Shown here: positions 17,137-24,070 of the stretch, piece after piece
How positions within the stretch are numbered: the stretch's first letter is position 1
Layout of the letters: each line of letters begins with the position of its first letter
Source of the DNA: CAZAGT01 sp964484515
GTDB taxonomy: Bacteria > Desulfobacterota > DSM-4660 > Desulfatiglandales > HGW-15
Direction: 5' to 3'
Assembly: GCA_964484515.1 (NCBI GenBank)
Contig: CAZAGT010000022.1
Span: 1 to 26,627 of the forward strand
DNA: 26,627 bases
Notes under the pieces: model-generated
What the model saw: the letters and a program-made list of their open reading frames with translations, nothing else
Databases searched by the model: none
Told to the model about the DNA's origin: nothing
Program-made: the position numbers and the translations under genes

Positions 17137-17378
17137 TCGCCTTCGCCAGGTTTACCCGCCTTTGGGCGGGATGCCCCGTGCGGGAGCACGGGATACTTCA
17201 CTTTACGCCTTTGAAATCACTCAAAGAGAATGATGTCTCAATGAGTCTCAAGAAACGGAACTGTTACGAAATTGACTGTCCTGCCCCGCGGCCATCAACC
17301 CCCCCATCTTTACCTTGACTGGTTGATGAAACGTCCAGGAGACACTCTCGTTGCTGATCCAAGGCCGTGCAGATTTTT
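17137..17378. other. Intergenic gap between the two signalling blocks
   Basis: This 242-bp gap separates the double-receiver gene from the second kinase operon. It contains the paired hairpins at 17155-17192 and a few GAAAC words near 17250-17340. I saw no sigma-54 box in it. A sigma-70 promoter for the kinase operon is expected here but no match is strong enough to mark. Confidence 0.4.
17155..17192. repeat. Pair of adjacent hairpins in the leader of the kinase operon
   Basis: CCCGCC (17155-17160) pairs with GGCGGG (17165-17170), and CCCGTGC (17175-17181) pairs perfectly with GCACGGG (17186-17192). The two stems are 4 nt apart and lie 19-56 bp upstream of the kinase start on the minus strand. 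They may end transcription of the double-receiver gene, form a leader structure, or be a dispersed repeat unit. No U-tract follows on either strand. Confidence 0.55.
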
Positions 17379-18257
17379 TCAGTCCCGATGAGGTGCCAGA
17401 GGCCGTGTCTCTCCATCTCGGCCCTCGCCTTCCTTATCCATGAACTCGGCCATCGTCTCTCTGGCTATTTCGGTCTCCCCCGCCTGAGCAAAGGCGGCCG
17501 CCATGAGCATGGCGTCCACGGCGTCTTTGGACCTTTTCAATCTGTTCCAGACCCTGTGTAAGGTCCCGACGAGCTGATCAACGTCTACAGGCTTTTTGAG
17601 GTAGGCGGAGGCACCGAGCCGCATGGCCTCCTTTTCGTCCTTGTCCGTTCCGTGCCCGGTCAGGACCACGACAGCGACATCAGGATGCTTTTTCTTCACT
17701 CGCCGAAGGACCTCGATCCCATCGATACCGGGCATCCTTAAGTCAAGGACCATGGCGTCAGGTTCGCCCTCTTCGACCGCCTTCAGGGCCTGCTCACCGT
17801 CGTGAGCGACTTCAGCCCGTAAGTTCCGCAAGGCTAAGCGTTCTGAAAGGCTTTCCACAAACTCGCGCTCATCGTCCACGAGGAGCACCTTGAGTTTTTC
17901 TTCGTGGAGGGCACGAACCAGCTGATCCACATCCACGGGCTTTTTGAGGTAAGCGGAGGCACCGAGCCGCATGGCCTCCTTTTCGTCCTTGTCCGTTCCG
18001 TGCCCGGTCAAGACCACGACCTTGACATACGGGTGCTTCTTTTTGACCTGACGCAGGACCTTCATTCCGTCGATGCCGGGCATCCTCAAATCCAGGACCA
18101 TAACGTCCGGTTCGCCCTCTTCGATGGCCTTCAGTGCTTGCTCTCCGTCATAGACGACCTCCGCCTTCATTTTGCGAAGTTGCAGGCGTTCCGAGAGGCT
18201 TTCTACAAACTCGCGCTCATCATCCACGAGAAGCACTTTGAGTTTATCCTGCTTCAT
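17379..18257 (-). CDS. Tandem double-receiver response regulator
   Basis: This 292-residue protein has two complete receiver domains in a row, offset by exactly 116 residues, then a helical tail of about 60 residues (DAVDAMLMAAAFAQAGETEI). Phosphoacceptors are D56 and D172, both in VLDLRMPGIDG; both keep the D-D-E pocket, the LTGHGTDKDEKEA loop and the KKPVDVDQL lysine. There is no output domain. The copies are so alike, also in DNA, that duplication or gene conversion must be recent. Transcription probably starts at the sigma-54 promoter 123-137 bp upstream. Its likely role is a phosphate sink or relay in the two-kinase system. The kinase operon downstream is separated by 242 bp. Confidence 0.93.
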   Translation of the reverse strand: MKQDKLKVLLVDDEREFVESLSERLQLRKMKAEVVYDGEQALKAIEEGEPDVMVLDLRMPGIDGMKVLRQVKKKHPYVKVVVLTGHGTDKDEKEAMRLGASAYLKKPVDVDQLVRALHEEKLKVLLVDDEREFVESLSERLALRNLRAEVAHDGEQALKAVEEGEPDAMVLDLRMPGIDGIEVLRRVKKKHPDVAVVVLTGHGTDKDEKEAMRLGASAYLKKPVDVDQLVGTLHRVWNRLKRSKDAVDAMLMAAAFAQAGETEIARETMAEFMDKEGEGRDGETRPLAPHRD

Positions 18258-18379
18258 GGGTGTCCTCCTTTACCAAAGAACGGTTGAATGTCTCCCTCCG
18301 CAGGGGGCTGGATCACCCCCCTGAGCTTCATGGTACATCTCCGGTGAACGATATTTCGGGAATCCGTATTAATGCCTAC

Positions 18380-18394
18380 GCAATGGGCGTGCCA
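18380..18394 (-). promoter_or_regulatory. Sigma-54 (RpoN) promoter for the double-receiver gene
   Basis: Read on the minus strand the sequence is TGGCACGCCCATTGC, an exact match to TGGCAC-N5-TTGC with GG and GC at the required spacing. The start of transcription would be near 18368, giving a leader of about 110 nt before the ATG at 18257. The region upstream is AT-rich and carries GAAACA repeats, and a sigma-54 activator gene lies in the same locus. Confidence 0.82.
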
Positions 18395-18451
18395 TATAAA
18401 AATATATGTTATTACAATAAGTTATTAATAATGAGGAAGGAATCAAAACGA

Positions 18452-18493
18452 TTTGAAACACAAAGAAACATCTATAACGTTTCCAAAAGAAAC
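18452..18493. promoter_or_regulatory. Candidate activator sites (GAAACA cluster)
   Basis: GAAACA occurs at 18455-18460, 18465-18470 and 18488-18493, and an inverted GTTTCC at 18479-18484. This is 60-115 bp upstream of the sigma-54 promoter, where enhancer sites are expected. Similar half-sites form an inverted repeat upstream of the sigma-54 activator gene at 23261-23287. Binding is inferred. Confidence 0.5.
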
Positions 18494-18519
18494 ATTATGA
18501 AATATTCATGGACGTCGTC

Positions 18520-19185
18520 TTAACAGGGGAGGATGAGTTCCAGGCCGGTTCGGTTAGGTGTGTCAATGGGAGACAAGGCTGCACCGATACTCCGAAGTGC
18601 TTCTTTCAAATCATCCTGCTCTTCGGGCGGGGCACCGTCAATCATCGGCCGGCTGGGATCCGGCGAGCCCAGGAAACGGATAGCGATCCCTCCGTCGGTC
18701 CGGTAGGCTCGCAACGTGACTGTTTCGCCAGGGGCCGTATGTAAGAGGCAGTATTCAACACAAGCCGCAAAGATCATCTGGAGCCGAAGGGAATCTGTTT
18801 CGATTTCAAGAGGTGATTCGCCGGATTCAACCGCCAATTGGGCCTTCTGGAGCCGTACAAAGCGTTGCATGAGAGACTTAAATTGCTGCAAGGCGTCATT
18901 GAGCTCGAGTTGCACCCTGGGTTCGTCCATACTATGCGCAAACTGATTCAGGTTTTCGCCGATCTCCATCCCTCGGTTGACCTGCTTACGGATGGCCCCG
19001 AGGGACCTGGCAAACTTTTCGCGATAAGGAAATTCATTTTGATCCAGGGCCAATAGGTCCTCCATCAGGCCGGACGTTTCCCGAATAGTGGCCAGGACAT
19101 TCATAAACTCATGGCTGAGCCCGGCCGTAATCTTGGCCACAAATATCTCTTCCGGCGTCCGCTTGCGTTGACGGTGTTTCTTCAA
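18520..19185 (-). CDS. Degenerate histidine-kinase-like protein
   Basis: This 221-residue cytosolic protein has a HisKA-type dimerisation helix with H25 in ITAGLSHEFMNVLATIRET and then GLMEDLL, closely paralleling the neighbouring kinase at 19567-21300. The C-terminal part retains the layout of an ATPase domain (LRLQMIFAACVEYCLLHT, GGIAIRFLGS, TGLELILPC), but the N-box asparagines are replaced by Glu-Tyr, and no DxGxG or GxGLGL box is left. It therefore probably cannot phosphorylate itself. It could act as a histidine phosphotransferase or inhibitor in the relay. There are no membrane helices. Its ATG overlaps the receiver gene's stop by 4 bp. Confidence 0.75.
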   Translation of the reverse strand: MKKHRQRKRTPEEIFVAKITAGLSHEFMNVLATIRETSGLMEDLLALDQNEFPYREKFARSLGAIRKQVNRGMEIGENLNQFAHSMDEPRVQLELNDALQQFKSLMQRFVRLQKAQLAVESGESPLEIETDSLRLQMIFAACVEYCLLHTAPGETVTLRAYRTDGGIAIRFLGSPDPSRPMIDGAPPEEQDDLKEALRSIGAALSPIDTPNRTGLELILPC

Positions 19186-19565
19186 CGTTCCCCCTGCCGT
19201 GATGCGTTCAGCGCATCGTTCATCCTCTTGATCAGGTCTTCGATCTTTACCGGCTTCATGAGGTAGTCAAAGGCCCCGAGACGCATGCCTTTGATCCCGT
19301 CTTTGGTGGATCCGCGTCCGGTCAGGAGGATGACTTGAATATCTGGGTGCCTCCGTCTAATCACTTTCAGGACTTCCAGACCGCCGATGCCCGGCATCAT
19401 GAGATCGAGTACGACGACGGGTGGCTTTTCGGTCTCTGCGATGTGGAGGGCCTGATCGCCATTGGCCGCGACAAGCGACACGATGTCTCTTAGCTGCAGT
19501 CGCTCGGCCAGCGTGGTCACAAATTCGACTTCATCATCCACCAAGAGGACCTTCAGTTTTTCCAT
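19182..19565 (-). CDS. Receiver-only response regulator
   Basis: This 127-residue receiver has the D10-D11 pocket, phosphoacceptor D54 (VVVLDLMMPG), T82 in ILLTGRGST and K104 in YLMKPVKI. It has no output domain. It lies 1 bp after the kinase gene (stop at 19567) and overlaps the kinase-like gene downstream by 4 bp, so the three are a translational unit. Its first residues, EKLKVLLVDDE, recur in both halves of the double-receiver protein, which points to common descent. Confidence 0.92.
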   Translation of the reverse strand: MEKLKVLLVDDEVEFVTTLAERLQLRDIVSLVAANGDQALHIAETEKPPVVVLDLMMPGIGGLEVLKVIRRRHPDIQVILLTGRGSTKDGIKGMRLGAFDYLMKPVKIEDLIKRMNDALNASRQGER

Positions 19566-19566
19566 C

Positions 19567-21300
19567 CTACCCCTCCGTCCCCTGCTTGGCTTCCTTGGGA
19601 AGAATCACCGTAAAGGTGCTTCCCTCCCCCAGTTTGCTTTGCACCTCGATCGAACCCCCAAGCTTCTTGATGATGCCGTAGGTAATCGAGAGCCCGAGGC
19701 CGGTGCCACTCCCCTTGTGGCCTGAGAAAAAGGGGTCGAAGATGTGTTTCTTCGTCTTTTCCGACATCCCGATCCCTTTGTCCTCGATCGACACGGCGAC
19801 AAAACCCTTTTCCGGTTCCCAGCTTCTGATGCCGATCATGCCGCCGTCTTCCACGGCAGCGAAGGCGTTGTTGAGAATATTGATGAAAACCTGCTGCAAC
19901 TGACCGTGATCCGATGAGATTTCAGGTAGATCCTCGGCCAAGTGCAATTTGACCTCGATATTACGGTGAAAGGCCTCCTTCTCGAGAAAACCGTATACCT
20001 CCATGACCACGTCATTGAGATTCAAGGTCTCGATCTCCACGTCCATGCGACGGGCAAAGCCCAGGAGGCGATGGGTGATAGTGCTGCAGCGGTCCACGGA
20101 CTGCCTGATCGACTCGGTCAACTTCAGGAATTTCTCCTTTTCTTCGAAGTGCGGCCTGGATTGAAGGAGATCCTCCATCAGTCCGGCTTTTTCGTTAATG
20201 ATCGCCATCGGATTATTGATCTCGTGGGCGACACCCGCAGCCAGGCGCCCGATCGAAGCGAGCTTGTTCGTCTGCTCGATCTCGTGATAGGTCATCAGCC
20301 GTTTTCGATCGGCCTCCTCGATCCGTTTGACCAGGATATCCGTGATCTTGAAGACGACCAGAAGGATCAGGATCACGCTGCCCACGAAGATATAAAATAT
20401 TTCACTCTTCAGCGTGAACCAGCTATGCAGGACCTCACCTTGCGGTTTCACGAGCATGAGGACAAACGCCGGAGAAGAGAAGTAGGCATAGGCCACCAGG
20501 ACCTCTTTGCCTTTGGGATCGTGCCTCTGCAGGACGTTGGCTTCGTAGGCCAGCGGCGGCATGGGCATCGGGAAGGGGTCCAGGACGTTGCCGTAAAACT
20601 TGGATGAGGTCTGGAAGACGCCGGCACGGTTCAGGATAAAGGCGTCACTCGTCGGATCCAGGCCCATGGAGGCGATAAGGAGGTTGAAGGTATCCGTGTC
20701 AATGGTCGCCCTCAGGATCCAGCTATCACCGGTATCGTTTTGGGCCCGGACGGCGATGACAAAGTGAGGGAATTTACGATACCCCATGAAGACGTCACTG
20801 ATGTGTTCTCCTCGTACGAGCACTTCCTGGAACCAGTCATGATCTTTGTACATCTTGCCGCTGAGGCTGTAAGGTCCGACGTAACTGACCTGCAACCCGG
20901 AGGCGTCGATCAAGCCCAGATCAACAAACCCTCCGAACTCGTGCTTCATCACCCGGAAGATCCGACCGAGCGCCTTTTGATCGGACAGTTCCTGAAATGA
21001 ATAGGCCGACGCAATGAAGCTGACCGCCGAAAGACGTTCGGTGAGGAAGAGTTCAAAGGAGTGTTTGGTCTTGTTCACGAGGACTCCCAGAGGCGTCTTG
21101 ATCTCGCGTTGGAGGGCATTCCGGTAGGCATGGTGATTGATAAGGGCCATGCTGAAAAGCGGCAGGACGGTCACCAGGACCATGATGATGATCATGTTTC
21201 GGCGCAGCAGTCGATAACGCCGAGGGGAGACATCCTGCTCCGAAGAAGGCGAAGTCTCCCCCAAAACCGTGCGAGGACCTGGATGTAAACGTTCAGGCAA
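19567..21300 (-). CDS. Cache-domain sensor histidine kinase
   Basis: This is a 577-residue protein from TTG 21300. It has a first transmembrane helix (about 36-57), a periplasmic Cache-like sensor (about 60-290, with LGLIDASGLQVSYVGPYSLS and ISDVFMGYRKFPHFVIAV), a second helix (about 302-322) and a HisKA/HATPase core. The phosphorylated histidine is H359 in RLAAGVAHEINNPMAII. The ATP site is intact: NILNNAFAAV, IEDKGIGM, FDPFFSGHKGSGTGLGLSI. I chose TTG 21300 because AAAGGA stands 7 nt upstream and TTGCCTGA overlaps the stop of the NifX-like gene. A GTG at 21336 would add 12 residues. The Cache pattern fits binding of a small organic ligand in the periplasm, though the ligand is unknown. Confidence 0.92.
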   Translation of the reverse strand: MPERLHPGPRTVLGETSPSSEQDVSPRRYRLLRRNMIIIMVLVTVLPLFSMALINHHAYRNALQREIKTPLGVLVNKTKHSFELFLTERLSAVSFIASAYSFQELSDQKALGRIFRVMKHEFGGFVDLGLIDASGLQVSYVGPYSLSGKMYKDHDWFQEVLVRGEHISDVFMGYRKFPHFVIAVRAQNDTGDSWILRATIDTDTFNLLIASMGLDPTSDAFILNRAGVFQTSSKFYGNVLDPFPMPMPPLAYEANVLQRHDPKGKEVLVAYAYFSSPAFVLMLVKPQGEVLHSWFTLKSEIFYIFVGSVILILLVVFKITDILVKRIEEADRKRLMTYHEIEQTNKLASIGRLAAGVAHEINNPMAIINEKAGLMEDLLQSRPHFEEKEKFLKLTESIRQSVDRCSTITHRLLGFARRMDVEIETLNLNDVVMEVYGFLEKEAFHRNIEVKLHLAEDLPEISSDHGQLQQVFINILNNAFAAVEDGGMIGIRSWEPEKGFVAVSIEDKGIGMSEKTKKHIFDPFFSGHKGSGTGLGLSITYGIIKKLGGSIEVQSKLGEGSTFTVILPKEAKQGTEG

Positions 21301-21667
21301 CAGGGATTCCTTTCGGCCGATCAAATAGAATCGCACCGGCCTTCAAGTCGCCTTGTTCGACCCTTTCGCGGGCGCGCTCCCAGGGCCCCATCACCGAATC
21401 GAGGACTTGGACCTTTTTCCATGTCAGGTACTCAAAGAATTCCTCCTCAATTCCACCGCAGATCACGACATGAATACCCTCATTCAAGATGAGCTGACAG
21501 AGGTCTTCCGGCGAGGCGTGGGCCAGCACCATGGTCTTGTCCCCTTCGTCGGCCCCGTCCGCTCCGAGTGTGGTGATGAGGACCTCCGTGGTCAGGTCGA
21601 ACCGCGGCGCAACATCATTTTCACTCAACGTGATGAGGACTTTCTTGATCACGGCGATGAATGTCAC
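21293..21667 (-). CDS. NifX/NifB-like cofactor-binding family protein
   Basis: This 124-residue protein begins from GTG 21667 (GTG 21652 is an alternative). The pattern is that of the dinitrogenase iron-molybdenum cofactor-binding (Nitro_FeMo-Co) family: a first strand followed by ITLSENDVAPRFDLTTEVLI, then ASPEDLCQLILNEGIHVVICGGIEEEFFEYL and a strand VQVLDSVMG. The family has an RNase H-like fold and binds Fe-S or Mo-Fe clusters or small ligands. Some members are NifX or NafY, and many are of unknown role in anaerobes without nitrogenase. No nif gene is seen in this window. It sits between the sigma-54 activator (15 bp) and the kinase (8-bp overlap), so a sensory or cluster-delivery role in the regulation is plausible. 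Confidence 0.7.
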   Translation of the reverse strand: MTFIAVIKKVLITLSENDVAPRFDLTTEVLITTLGADGADEGDKTMVLAHASPEDLCQLILNEGIHVVICGGIEEEFFEYLTWKKVQVLDSVMGPWERARERVEQGDLKAGAILFDRPKGIPVA

Positions 21668-21682
21668 TCTCGCTTTGCTCGG

Positions 21683-23146
21683 TCATGACCTGCCGGGCGA
21701 ACGTTGATTCCCCTCCAGCGTGGTCCGATGACCGCCAGCTTCCAGTCCATAATGTTTCATCTTACGCCAGAGTGTCGTACGGCCCCAACCCAGCATTTCC
21801 GCGGCCTTACTTCGACGGCCCTTGGCCTTAACCAAGGTCTCAAGGATAAGCTTGCGCTCAATGGCGCCCCAATTCAATTCCGTTTCTTGGTCCCGGCTAT
21901 CCCGTCCGGAGGGAACCAAGCTCTTACTTGCCAGGGCGTTGTTTTCATCGCCGAAAATGCTTGGCTCTTCGATAAGATAGGAAGGGAGATGGTCTCTCTC
22001 GATAATCCCGGACGGACAGATGCTGGTTGCGTATTCGACGATGTTTCTGAGCTCCCGCACATTACCCGGATAGGGGTAGCGGAGCAAGAGACGTCTTACC
22101 TGGCGGGAAAAGTCCTTGACGTGCTTTCCAAACCGTGTGGCAAAGATCTTCAGGAAATGGTCCAGCAGAAGACTCACGTCTTCGCCCCTCTCCCGCAGGG
22201 GAGGCAAATGAAAACGGACCACGTTGAGGCGAAAAAGGAGATCTTGACGAAAATGCCCCTCCCGAACCATCTGTTCCAGGTTACGATGCGTCGCTGCGAT
22301 GACCCGCACATCCGCCTGAAATCCGCTGGTGCTCCCCAAGGGATACATGATCTTGTCGTCCAGGAAGGTCAGTAGTTTGACCTGAAGCGGCAAAGGGAGA
22401 TCACCGATCTCCGTGAGATAGAGGGTGCCGTTGTGAGCCAGGCGAAGGCGACCCACCTTGTCACCAACCGCCCCAGTAAAGGCTCCCTTCTTGTGGCCGA
22501 AGAGTTCCGATTCCAGCAGGGTTTCGGGCAGCGCGCCGCAGTTAATCTTGATAAAGGCCCCTTCGGCCCGGTCCGAGGCCTTGTGAATGACCTCCGCCAG
22601 AACATCCTTTCCCGTCCCGGTTTCACCGGTAATGAGAAGCGAAGAATCGGTTTGGGCGACTACCGGTATGAGTTGCAGCAATTCCTTCATTTTGGCGCTG
22701 CGACCAATCAGCCGGTTGAAGCTGGTTGCGTTCTGAATGCTCTCACTGGTCTCCATCGACGTCCTGATGTCTTCCACCGTCTCGAGGAAACCCACCAGGG
22801 CTCCTTTGGCGTCGTGTAGGGGCGCGGCGCTTAGACGCACGGGAATCTTGCGGTGCTCACGGTTGATGATATCGGCTTCAACTGAGACGGGTTCGGTGTT
22901 CTTTTCAATTTTTGCCATCGTACATTGGCGACAGCAAACGCTAGCCCGCAGGACATGGCAGCAGGGAACACCCCGGACCTCGATTCTTGAAAAACCGCTC
23001 AGGACTTCGGAGGCGCTGTTCAGGTACATGACCCGTCGCTCACGGTCCGTGATAACCACGCCCGTGGAGAGTCTATCCAAAAGGGTCGGGAGATCGATGG
23101 GGGAGCGAAAGAGCCCTCTGATTTGACCGAACGATAACGAACTCAA
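21683..23146 (-). CDS. PAS-domain sigma-54 activator
   Basis: This 487-residue regulator has an N-terminal PAS domain (about 15-125), an AAA+ sigma-54 interaction domain (about 145-375) and a Fis-type helix-turn-helix (about 430-468, AKGRRSKAAEMLGWGRTTLW). Walker A is GETGTGKD (174-181) and the sigma-54 contact loop is GAFTGA (221-226). In Walker B the usual Asp-Glu is Thr-Glu (TLYLTEIGDL, T245), an unusual change. The PAS domain carries five cysteines (C62, C63, C71, C72, C75), suggesting a metal or redox centre. I chose TTG 23146, preceded by AGGAGG with 6-nt spacing; an ATG at 23233 adds 29 residues that read like leader DNA. It probably drives the promoter at 18380-18394. Confidence 0.92.
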   Translation of the reverse strand: MSSLSFGQIRGLFRSPIDLPTLLDRLSTGVVITDRERRVMYLNSASEVLSGFSRIEVRGVPCCHVLRASVCCRQCTMAKIEKNTEPVSVEADIINREHRKIPVRLSAAPLHDAKGALVGFLETVEDIRTSMETSESIQNATSFNRLIGRSAKMKELLQLIPVVAQTDSSLLITGETGTGKDVLAEVIHKASDRAEGAFIKINCGALPETLLESELFGHKKGAFTGAVGDKVGRLRLAHNGTLYLTEIGDLPLPLQVKLLTFLDDKIMYPLGSTSGFQADVRVIAATHRNLEQMVREGHFRQDLLFRLNVVRFHLPPLRERGEDVSLLLDHFLKIFATRFGKHVKDFSRQVRRLLLRYPYPGNVRELRNIVEYATSICPSGIIERDHLPSYLIEEPSIFGDENNALASKSLVPSGRDSRDQETELNWGAIERKLILETLVKAKGRRSKAAEMLGWGRTTLWRKMKHYGLEAGGHRTTLEGNQRSPGRS

Positions 23147-23463
23147 GGTGATCCTCCTGACTGAGAGAGGGTGGTAGTCTCTACGGCCCTGAAGTCCGGC
23201 TTTCAGAGCATGGAAAATCCGAATATAAAACAATACGAAACATATGTCAAAGGAGAAATATGTTCCATATTACAGCTATATGAAACAACTCTCAACGGAT
23301 AGGCCATTCCTCTTTTGAGCCGGAATCGCCACTCCCGCGATCCTCGCTCCTGTGGATTCTCTACGGCTGGGTGTGCTCTGGCTTTATCAGGGCGAGAAAA
23401 GAAAAGGGGGGGAAAGGCGGTCAGACGGAGGTATCGGAGGTATCAGTTTGGGTCTTTTTTGCA
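23147..23463. other. Regulatory gap upstream of the sigma-54 activator
   Basis: This 317-bp gap has no gene. It holds the operator-like inverted repeats at 23234-23287, set in AT-rich DNA. No sigma-54 box of good quality was found in it; a sigma-70-type start is more likely. The right half, next to the gene of unknown function, is featureless and purine-rich on the plus strand. Confidence 0.45.
23234..23287. promoter_or_regulatory. Operator-like inverted repeats upstream of the sigma-54 activator
   Basis: TGTTCCATAT (23261-23270) and ATATGAAACA (23278-23287) are inverted with one mismatch across a 7-nt spacer. A third half-site, ATACGAAACA (23234-23243), faces the first across 17 nt. They lie 88-142 bp upstream of the activator start at 23146. 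The half-site resembles the GAAACA cluster at 18452-18493, so autoregulation is likely. Confidence 0.55.
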
Positions 23464-24057
23464 TCAGGCTGACCTCTCTTGTTCGTCTCTCCACTCGGCG
23501 CGGCTTATCGCTGCTCGCAGGATCTTCTCCGGTCGCTCCCCGGCCGGAGACCCCGACAGCCCATTCAAGGCCAGGAGTTCAATCCCATCTGCGCTCTCCA
23601 GATAACAGACCCAGTAAGGGTAGTAGAGCTCAAACATATCCATCAATTCCACCTTGATTTCCTTGATCCAGAGCGACTGGCGGCGAAGCACAAAGGCCTC
23701 GACGGCCTGTCTGGCCTTGGCCTCGGCCTCTTCTTTGGGAACGGTCTTTTCCAAGAGGAGATTCGCCGCGATCGGCAATTCCTGCAGCTTGAAGGAGCCC
23801 CGGACGAATTCGGAAAAGCCGAGGACACCATCCGTCAACACGTCGTAAACGAAGTAATTCAGGCGCAAGCGCGGGTTGCGGAAACGAAAATAGAAGTAGG
23901 GTGCAAAGAGCAGCTCCTGGGCCAGGGGCCTCTTCCGCGACCGGGGAAACTTCCCCTGCCTCCCAAGGCGCTTCTCCGCCGCCCGTTGGAGATCGGAAGG
24001 GGATAGACGAGAGACCGGGACTGGTACAGTCGCCTCTCCCCTATTTTTGTCCTGCAT
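23464..24057 (-). CDS. Conserved-looking cytosolic protein of unknown function
   Basis: This 197-residue protein starts at ATG 24057. No membrane helix or signal is visible. The N-terminal half is basic and ends with ELLFAPYFYFRFRNPRLRL; the middle is alpha-helical with KEEAEAKARQAVEAFVLRRQ; the end holds FELYYPYWVCYLESADGIEL and LALNGLSGSPAG. The final motif, an aromatic PYW segment followed by a Gly-rich turn, occurs in several families of uncertain role and does not fix one here. It lies 13 bp after the two-helix membrane gene and is likely in the symporter operon. No function can be given. Confidence 0.72.
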   Translation of the reverse strand: MQDKNRGEATVPVPVSRLSPSDLQRAAEKRLGRQGKFPRSRKRPLAQELLFAPYFYFRFRNPRLRLNYFVYDVLTDGVLGFSEFVRGSFKLQELPIAANLLLEKTVPKEEAEAKARQAVEAFVLRRQSLWIKEIKVELMDMFELYYPYWVCYLESADGIELLALNGLSGSPAGERPEKILRAAISRAEWRDEQERSA

Positions 24058-24070
24058 GAGCGACCCCGTT

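Noticed and set aside
17593..18020. CRISPR-like or satellite repeat suggested by near-identical 80-bp segments
   Set aside because: There are only two copies, and they are in frame within a protein as a receiver-domain duplication.
19942..20607. Plus-strand frame of 221 codons opposite the Cache kinase
   Set aside because: It is a shadow of the kinase gene, with no ribosome site and no domain.
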